From Mycobacterium sp. WUMAC-067 (lineage in GTDB: Bacteria; Actinomycetota; Actinomycetes; Mycobacteriales; Mycobacteriaceae), in assembly GCF_020217485.1 (NCBI RefSeq), contig NZ_JAEKMI010000019.1:1-64000 (forward strand): a DNA stretch of 64,000 nucleotides, given 5' to 3'. The translations under genes and the position numbers were made by a program. The notes under the pieces are model-generated. The model ran no database searches. It was given only the letters and a program-made list of their open reading frames with translations, and was not told the DNA's origin. Each line of letters begins with the position of its first letter. Positions within the stretch are counted from its first letter, which is position 1. Below, one piece after another: positions 56,538-64,000 of this stretch.

Positions 56538-57143
56538 ATGCCCGCCCTCGCCCCGCCGGTGGCCGACGAACGCAGCGCCCTGCGCGAATTCCTCGCGTTC
56601 CACCAGAGCGCGTATTTCGCCGTGTCGTACGGCCTCACCGACGAACAGGCCCGCTCGACGCCCTCGGTCAGCGCGCTGTCGATCGGCGGGCTGGTCAAGC
56701 ACGCCACCGGGATGCAGCGCAGCTGGATGGCGCGCGTCGCCGCCGCGCCGGACGCGCCGCCGAAAGACACCCGCCCGTTCGAGCAGATCAGCAAGGAGTT
56801 CGCCGACCAGCACGTGATGCGGGCCGACGAGACGCTGGACGGGCTGCTGCGCGCCTTCGAGGCCCAGAACGCGGAATCGCTTCGGCTGGTCGAGACCGCG
56901 GACCTCGATGCCGCGGTGCCCGTCCCGCGGGACATCCCGTGGTTCCCCAAGGACCAGCGGGCCTGGTCGGTGCGCTGGGTGATCCTGCACGTGATCAACG
57001 AGCTGGCCCGGCACGCCGGGCATGCCGACATCATCCGGGAGGCGATCGACGGCGCCACCATGTACGAGCTGATCGCCGGGCTCGAAGGCTGGGCGATCCA
57101 GGGGTGGGTGCAGCCGTGGCGGGGTGGGGATCGCCCCCGGTAG
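56538..57143 (+). CDS. DinB family protein (DUF664 type)
   Basis: 201 residues. The four-helix fold has His ligands in GGLVKHATGMQRSW and in WVILHVINELARHAGHADIIREAIDG, the most conserved block of mycothiol-dependent DinB enzymes. It follows the other DinB gene by two bases, so both are made from one transcript. Substrate unknown. Confidence 0.88.
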   Translation: MPALAPPVADERSALREFLAFHQSAYFAVSYGLTDEQARSTPSVSALSIGGLVKHATGMQRSWMARVAAAPDAPPKDTRPFEQISKEFADQHVMRADETLDGLLRAFEAQNAESLRLVETADLDAAVPVPRDIPWFPKDQRAWSVRWVILHVINELARHAGHADIIREAIDGATMYELIAGLEGWAIQGWVQPWRGGDRPR

Positions 57144-57183
57144 AGATTGGGACTTGCCAGCACCGGTTTGGCAGACTGCTGGA

Positions 57184-58530
57184 ATGAGCTCTACCAAACA
57201 TCGAGAGGTGGCCAAGCTCGACCGGGTGCCGTTGCCGGTCGAAGCGGCCCGGGTAGCGGTGACCGGTTGGCAGGTCACCCGCTCCGCCGCTCGCATCGTC
57301 ACCAAGCTGCCGGGCAGGGGCCCGTGGCAGCAGAAGGTGATCAAGCAACTCCCCCAGACCTTCGCCGACCTGGGACCGACGTACGTCAAGTTCGGGCAGA
57401 TCATCGCGTCGAGCCCGGGCGCGTTCGGCGAGTCGCTGTCCCGGGAGTTCCGCGGCCTGCTGGACCGGGTGCCCCCCGCCGACGCCGGCGAGGTACACAA
57501 GCTGTTCATCGAGGAGCTCGGCGCCGACCCGTCCGAACTGTTCGCCAGCTGGGACGAGGAGCCGTTCGCGTCGGCCTCCATCGCCCAGGTGCACTACGCG
57601 ACCCTGCACAGCGGCGAGGAGGTCGTCGTCAAGATCCAGCGGCCGGGCATCCGCCGCCGGGTCGCCGCCGACCTGCAGATCCTCAAACGCTTCGCCCAGG
57701 CCGTCGAGGTGGCCAAGCTGGGCCGGCGGCTGTCCGCGCAGGACGTCGTCGCCGACTTCTCGGACAACCTGGCCGAGGAGCTCAATTTCCGGCTGGAGGC
57801 GCAGTCGATGGAGGCGTGGGTGTCGCACCTGCACACCTCCCCGCTGGGCCGCAACATCCGGGTGCCGCAGGTGTATTGGGACTTCACCAGCGACCGGGTG
57901 CTGACGATGGAGCGGGTGTCGGGCATCCGCATCGACGACGTCGCCGCCATCCGCAAGGCCGGTTTCGACGGCGTCGAGCTGGTGAAGGCGCTGCTGTTCT
58001 CGCTATTCGAGGGCGGGCTGCGGCACGGGCTGTTCCACGGCGACCTGCACGCGGGCAACCTCTATGTGGACGACCAGGGCCGCATCGTGTTCTTCGACTT
58101 CGGCATCATGGGCCGCATCGATCCCCGGACCCGCTGGCTGCTGCGCGAATTGGTGTACGCGCTGCTGGTCAAGAAGGACCACGCCGCGGCGGGCAAGATC
58201 GTGGTGCTGATGGGCGCGGTCGGCACCATGAAGCCCGAAGCCGAGGCCGCCAAGGACCTGGAAAAGTTCGCCACCCCGCTGACCATGCAGACGCTGGGCG
58301 ACATGTCGTATGCCGACATCGGCCGGCAGCTGTCCGCCCTGGCCGACGCCTACGACGTCAAGCTGCCCCGCGAGCTGGTGCTGATCGGCAAACAGTTCCT
58401 CTACGTCGAGCGCTACATGAAGCTGCTGGCGCCGAAATGGCAAATGATGTCGGATCCGCAATTGACCGGGTATTTCGCGAACTTCATGGTCGAAGTCAGC
58501 CGCGAACACTCCTCCGACGTCGAGGTTTAG
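57184..58530 (+). CDS. ABC1/AarF (UbiB) family atypical kinase (Rv0647c-like)
   Basis: 448 residues from the ATG at 57184; an in-frame GTG at 57124 is possible but overlaps the preceding gene. Family blocks: LGPTYVKFGQIIASSPG (KxGQ motif), ASIAQVHYA, VVVKIQRPG with the ATP-binding Lys, LAEELNFRLEAQSM and the catalytic HGDLHAGNLYV with IVFFDFGIMG. UbiB-type ATPases support quinone or other lipid metabolism at the membrane. Upstream of lipG by 10 bases. Confidence 0.92.
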   Translation: MSSTKHREVAKLDRVPLPVEAARVAVTGWQVTRSAARIVTKLPGRGPWQQKVIKQLPQTFADLGPTYVKFGQIIASSPGAFGESLSREFRGLLDRVPPADAGEVHKLFIEELGADPSELFASWDEEPFASASIAQVHYATLHSGEEVVVKIQRPGIRRRVAADLQILKRFAQAVEVAKLGRRLSAQDVVADFSDNLAEELNFRLEAQSMEAWVSHLHTSPLGRNIRVPQVYWDFTSDRVLTMERVSGIRIDDVAAIRKAGFDGVELVKALLFSLFEGGLRHGLFHGDLHAGNLYVDDQGRIVFFDFGIMGRIDPRTRWLLRELVYALLVKKDHAAAGKIVVLMGAVGTMKPEAEAAKDLEKFATPLTMQTLGDMSYADIGRQLSALADAYDVKLPRELVLIGKQFLYVERYMKLLAPKWQMMSDPQLTGYFANFMVEVSREHSSDVEV

Positions 58531-58540
58531 GAGCGCCGCG

Positions 58541-60395
<1,855 letters not shown>

Positions 60396-60558
60396 CGTCG
60401 GCGGAAAGTAGAGTTTGGCTGCGCGGTCGGGCCCGCGACGCGCGCTCGCACCCTTAGGAGACGATGCCTCGCCGTTGGGTATCGTTGCTGCTCAACCGGA
60501 CGCCTCGATGCGCGCGCAACCAGGGGCAGCGAACGTCATCCAGGAGAACAGGACGAAA

Positions 60559-61455
60559 ATGGCTGAGCAACCGACTGGCCCGACGAAGACGCGGACGCGC
60601 TCGGAAGACATTCAGGCGCATTACGACGTCTCCGACGAGTTCTTCGGCCTGTTCCAGGATCCGTCGCGGATCTACAGTTGCGCCTACTTCGAGCGCGACG
60701 ACATGACCCTGGAAGAGGCCCAGTACGCGAAGATCGACCTCAACCTCGACAAGCTTGACCTCAAGCCCGGCATGACCCTGCTCGACATCGGCTGCGGGTG
60801 GGGCAGCACCATGAAGCGCGCCGTCGAGCGGTTCGACGTCAACGTCATCGGCCTGACGCTGTCCAAGAACCAGCACGCCCGCGCCGAGGCGTTGCTCGGG
60901 TCCATCGACACCGGTCGCTCGCGGGAGGTGCGGCTGCAGAACTGGGAGGACTTCTCCGAGCCGGTCGACCGCATCGTGTCGATCGAGGCCTTCGAGCACT
61001 TCGGCCACGAGAACTACGACGACTTCTTCAAGCGGACCTACGAGATCATGCCCGCCGACGGCCGCATGACCGTCCAGAGCAGCGTCAGCTACCACCCGTA
61101 CGACCTGGCCGCGCGGGGCAAGAAGCTGAGCTTCGAGACGGCGCGGTTCATCAAGTTCATCGTCACCGAGATCTTCCCCGGCGGCCGGCTGCCCTCCACC
61201 CAGATGATGGTCGATCACGGCGAGAAGGCCGGTTTCGTTGTGCCCGAACCTCTTTCGTTGCGGCCGCACTACATCAAGACCCTGCACATCTGGGGTGACA
61301 CGCTCGAGTCGAACCGGGACAAGGCCATCGAGGTCACTTCCGAAGAGGTCTACAACCGCTACATCAAATACCTGCGCGGCTGCGAGCACTACTTCACCGA
61401 GGAGATGCTCGACGTCAGCCTGGTGACCTACCTCAAGCCCGGCGCGGCCGCCTGA
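60559..61455 (+). CDS. mmaA4: Hydroxymycolate synthase MmaA4 (Hma)
   Basis: SAM-dependent enzyme that adds a methyl and a hydroxyl group to the distal meromycolate position, giving hydroxymycolate, precursor of keto- (and, with MmaA3, methoxy-) mycolates. 298 residues, near identical in recalled blocks to M. tuberculosis MmaA4. SAM motif LLDIGCGWG at residues 74-82, [43 protein letters not shown] with CAGGAG upstream. It has its own 163-base leader. Confidence 0.93.
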   Translation: MAEQPTGPTKTRTRSEDIQAHYDVSDEFFGLFQDPSRIYSCAYFERDDMTLEEAQYAKIDLNLDKLDLKPGMTLLDIGCGWGSTMKRAVERFDVNVIGLTLSKNQHARAEALLGSIDTGRSREVRLQNWEDFSEPVDRIVSIEAFEHFGHENYDDFFKRTYEIMPADGRMTVQSSVSYHPYDLAARGKKLSFETARFIKFIVTEIFPGGRLPSTQMMVDHGEKAGFVVPEPLSLRPHYIKTLHIWGDTLESNRDKAIEVTSEEVYNRYIKYLRGCEHYFTEEMLDVSLVTYLKPGAAA

Positions 61456-61549
61456 ATTCCGCGGCGCCTGTCGGATCGGCGCTGCGCGGTTCGTCGAGTA
61501 GGTAGAGAGTGGAGCAGACGGCTTCGCTCACTTACCGGAGGTGACGACC

Positions 61550-62248
61550 ATGCAGTACTTCGCCTTGTTGATCAGCAAGGAGCAGGACCGTACGCCCGAC
61601 GATGCCGCCGCCGCGATGGCGGCATTCGAGACCTTTCACGCCAAGGCCGGGCCGGCGATCAAGGCCGGTGACGCGCTGGCGCCCGCCGCGGCCGCAGTGG
61701 CCATCACCGGCGGTCCCGACGCGCCGACGGTCACCGACGGCCCCTTCGCCGAGGCCGCCGAGGTGGCATGCGGCTATTACATCTTCGAAGCCGAAAACCT
61801 CGACGAGGCGCTTGCGCTGGCGCGCGACGTCCCGGTCGCCGCGTTCGGGGCGGTGGAGCTGTGGCCGGTGGTCCACGCCGTCGAGCCGTCCCGCGCGCTC
61901 ACCGGCAACGACTGGCTCGCACTGCTGCTGGAGCCCCCCGAATCCGCGCACACACCGGGCACCCCGGAGTGGGAGGCGGTGGCGGCCAAGCACGTCGATC
62001 TGCACGCCGCCGCCGGCGATCACGTGATCGGCGGCGCCGCGCTGCACGACCGGACCACGGCGACGACCGTGCGGGTGCGCGACGGCGAGGTCCTCATCAC
62101 CGACGGGCCGTACGCGGAGGGCGCCGAAATCGCCACCGGGATCTACCTGTTGAGCGCCGCCGACCGTGACGAGGCCGTCAAGATCGGCTCGATGATCCCC
62201 GCCTCGGCAGTGCACCTGCGCCAGCTGGCGGGGGTCTCCGGCCTGTAG
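61550..62248 (+). CDS. Two-domain YCII / DGPF-type protein
   Basis: 232 residues made of two YCII-related (DGPFAETKE-type) domains: VTDGPFAEAAEVACGYYIFEA near residue 62 and LITDGPYAEGAEIATGIYLLSA near residue 183. Single-domain forms are about 110 residues, so this is an internal duplication. ATG at 61550 with CGGAGG eight bases ahead. The gene for an ECF sigma factor follows after four bases, the usual pairing in ECF42-type systems. Confidence 0.9.
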   Translation: MQYFALLISKEQDRTPDDAAAAMAAFETFHAKAGPAIKAGDALAPAAAAVAITGGPDAPTVTDGPFAEAAEVACGYYIFEAENLDEALALARDVPVAAFGAVELWPVVHAVEPSRALTGNDWLALLLEPPESAHTPGTPEWEAVAAKHVDLHAAAGDHVIGGAALHDRTTATTVRVRDGEVLITDGPYAEGAEIATGIYLLSAADRDEAVKIGSMIPASAVHLRQLAGVSGL

Positions 62249-62252
62249 GCAG

Positions 62253-63470
62253 ATGGCCGACCTGGACGGCGTCTTCCGCCGGGAGTGGGGCCCGGCCGTG
62301 GCCGCGCTCGCGCGGTGGTCGGGTGACCTCACCGTCGCCGAGGACGCCGTCCAGGAGGCCTGCGCCGAAGCGCTGCGCACCTGGCCGCGCGACGGGGTAC
62401 CCGTCAACCCGGGCGGGTGGCTGGTGACCGTCGGCCGTAACCGCGCCCGCGATCGCCTGCGCCGCGAATCCGTGCGCCCCGGAAAGGAATTGGCCGCCGT
62501 GCTGGACGACATCAGGGCACGCACCGAGCACACCGACCCGCATCCGGTTCGCGATGACGAGTTGCGGATGATGTTCACCTGCGCGCACCCGGCGCTGGAC
62601 CGGCAATCGCAACTGGCGCTGACGCTGCGGCTGGTGTCCGGCCTGACCGTCGCCGAAATCGCCCGCGCTCTGCTTCAGACCGAAACGGCGATCGGCCAGC
62701 GAATCACGCGCGCCAAGAACAAGGTTCGGCACGCCAACATCCCGTTGCGGGTCCCGCCCGCCGAGCTGCTGCCCGAGCGCACCCCGCACGTGCTGGGTTG
62801 CGTGTATTCGGTGTTCACCGAGGGCTACTGGTCGACCGCGGGCCCGTCGGCCATCCGTGACGACCTGTGCGACGAAGGGATCCGGCTGGGCGGCGAGCTG
62901 TGCGCGCTGCTGCCCTCCGAGCCGGAGGCGCACGCGCTGTCCGCCCTGATGCTGCTGCACGATTCGCGACGCGCGACCCGGGTGGACGGGTCCGGGATGC
63001 TGGTGCCGCTCGAGGATCAGGACCGCCGCCGGTGGGACCGCGCCCGCATCGCCCGCGGGCTCGAGCGGTTGCGGCGGGCCCAGGGTTCGACGGGCGCCTA
63101 TCTGCCCCAGGCGGTGATCGCCGCCCTGCATGCCACGGCCCCGTCCTGGGAGCACACGGACTGGACCGCCATCTGCTCGGCCTATGACCGGCTGTGGCAG
63201 ATCACCGGTTCGCCGGTGGTGGCCGCCAATCGCGCGCTGGCGATCGGATTTCGCGACGGTCCCGACGCCGGGTTGGCGGCCCTGGACGCCGTGGCGGGCG
63301 ATCCGCGGCTCGCCCGCTCGAACCTCGTCGCGACCGTGCGCGCCGACCTGTTGCGCCGCGCCGGCCGACCGGCCGATGCGCTCACCTGGTACCGAACGGC
63401 GTTGGAGTCCAACGGGTCTGAGCCGGGCCGGGCGTTCCTGCGTCGCCGCATCGCTGAGTGCGGGGGCTGA
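62253..63470 (+). CDS. ECF sigma factor with C-terminal TPR-like extension (ECF42 type)
   Basis: 405 residues. Sigma region 2 (VAEDAVQEACAEALRTWPRDGVP, GWLVTVGRNRARDRLRR) and region 4 (LALTLRLVSGLTVAEIARALLQTETAIGQRITRAK) take the first 175 residues. The rest (VYSVFTEGYWST, HALSALMLLHDSRRATR, VIAALHAT, YDRLWQITGSPVVAANRALA) is the DUF6596/TPR-like extension. No anti-sigma gene is next to it; the DGPF partner is. The extension is needed for activity in this group. Convergent with rplA. Confidence 0.92.
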   Translation: MADLDGVFRREWGPAVAALARWSGDLTVAEDAVQEACAEALRTWPRDGVPVNPGGWLVTVGRNRARDRLRRESVRPGKELAAVLDDIRARTEHTDPHPVRDDELRMMFTCAHPALDRQSQLALTLRLVSGLTVAEIARALLQTETAIGQRITRAKNKVRHANIPLRVPPAELLPERTPHVLGCVYSVFTEGYWSTAGPSAIRDDLCDEGIRLGGELCALLPSEPEAHALSALMLLHDSRRATRVDGSGMLVPLEDQDRRRWDRARIARGLERLRRAQGSTGAYLPQAVIAALHATAPSWEHTDWTAICSAYDRLWQITGSPVVAANRALAIGFRDGPDAGLAALDAVAGDPRLARSNLVATVRADLLRRAGRPADALTWYRTALESNGSEPGRAFLRRRIAECGG

Positions 63471-63490
63471 CGCTCACCCGCGAGCAGAAC

Positions 63491-64000
63491 TCAGGCCTCG
63501 GAGAAGTTGCGGGTGACCGCCGGGTCCACCGGAATGCCCGGGCCCGTCGTCGTCGACACCGTGATCTTCTTCAGGTAGCGGCCCTTCGACGCGGACGGCT
63601 TGAGCCGCAGCACCTCGTCGAGCGCGGCGCCGTAGTTCTCGGCCAGGGACTTCTCGTCGAAGGAGGCCTTGCCGATGACGAAGTGCAGGTTGGCCTGCTT
63701 GTCGATGCGGAAGTTGATCTTGCCGCCCTTGATGTCGGCCACGGCCTTGGCGACGTCGGGGGTGACGGTGCCAGTCTTGGGGTTCGGCATCAGGCCGCGC
63801 GGGCCGAGCACCCGCGCGATGCGACCGACCTTGGCCATCTGGTCCGGGGTCGCGATCGCGGCGTCGAATTCCAGCCAGCCGCCCTGGATCTTCTCGATCA
63901 GGTCGTCGCTGCCGACGATATCGGCGCCGGCGGCCTGCGCCTGCTCGGCCTTGTCGCCGACCGCGAACACCGCGACCCGGGCGGTCTTGCCGGTGCCGTG
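63491..64000 (-). CDS. rplA: 50S ribosomal protein L1 (5' end beyond the window)
   Basis: The last 169 residues or so of L1 are present; the start lies past the window edge. [22 protein letters not shown] is the L1 signature, and the end [26 protein letters not shown] is normal. L1 binds 23S rRNA at the L1 stalk. Presumably follows rplK outside the window. Confidence 0.97.
   Translation of the reverse strand, partial: HGTGKTARVAVFAVGDKAEQAQAAGADIVGSDDLIEKIQGGWLEFDAAIATPDQMAKVGRIARVLGPRGLMPNPKTGTVTPDVAKAVADIKGGKINFRIDKQANLHFVIGKASFDEKSLAENYGAALDEVLRLKPSASKGRYLKKITVSTTTGPGIPVDPAVTRNFSEA

Noticed and set aside
60464..60706. Short frame upstream of mmaA4 with TAGGAG ahead, as a possible leader peptide
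   Set aside because: The AGGAG is only three bases from the ATG, the peptide is basic and featureless, and it runs out of frame far into mmaA4.

Overview
The window is a GC-rich stretch of a slow-growing Mycobacterium chromosome. Its gene content and order match the Mycobacterium tuberculosis Rv0641 to Rv0712 interval, read here in reverse. Several points favour the M. avium complex or a near relative. Only mmaA1-like and mmaA4-like mycolate methyltransferases are present. The PE gene is solitary. The L10, L22 and S3 proteins carry long Ala/Glu or Ala/Lys tails. Species assignment is inference from gene content and recalled sequences; no alignment was run.

Layout: 0-3.4 kb holds an arylsulfatase and its formylglycine-generating enzyme, downstream of the S10 ribosomal operon (3.4-9.3 kb, minus strand, rpsJ to rpsQ). 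9.5-17.5 kb holds a TetR gene and then a complete mycofactocin locus (mftG, F, E, D, C, B, A on minus; mftR on plus), with an inverted repeat between mftA and mftR. 17.5-24.6 kb is an accessory stretch: a DUF2332 gene, an aldo/keto reductase, an inositol-monophosphatase-like gene behind a low-GC spacer, a ferredoxin-reductase-type flavoprotein, a mycofactocin-coupled SDR, a SHOCT membrane protein and a lone PE gene. 24.7-29.3 kb is the str operon (rpsL, rpsG, fusA, tuf). 29.4-31.1 kb has a TetR and two DUF3060 envelope proteins. 31.1-36.9 kb is a minus-strand set: fadE8, echA4, a PaaX-type regulator, echA5, lipoprotein esterase lpqP and endonuclease IV. 37.0-44.8 kb is rpoB-rpoC. 44.9-48.4 kb holds the Mce ATPase, a carotenoid oxygenase and its divergent TetR. 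48.4-49.7 kb is rplJ-rplL with an L10 leader. 49.7-55.9 kb holds a DUF1772 protein, a ROK sugar kinase, a SurA_N-like protein and a large GH38 alpha-mannosidase. 56-63.5 kb (plus strand) has two DinB genes, an AarF/UbiB kinase, lipG, mmaA1, mmaA4, a YCII/DGPF protein and an ECF sigma factor. The 3' part of rplA runs off the end.

The housekeeping backbone is translation and transcription. The rpoBC, rplJL and str operons each have a credible promoter with the same -10 hexamer, TATTGT, in every case far upstream of the first gene. The metabolic theme is redox and lipids: mycofactocin biosynthesis with a coupled dehydrogenase, acyl-CoA turnover and mycolic acid modification. No tRNA, rRNA, insertion sequence, phage or CRISPR array was seen. 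The parts most open to new biology are the mft regulatory region and extra TetR, the low-GC spacer at 19.4-19.9 kb, the mannosidase/SurA_N-like/ROK operon, the DUF3060 pair with its palindromic spacer, and the DGPF/ECF sigma pair.
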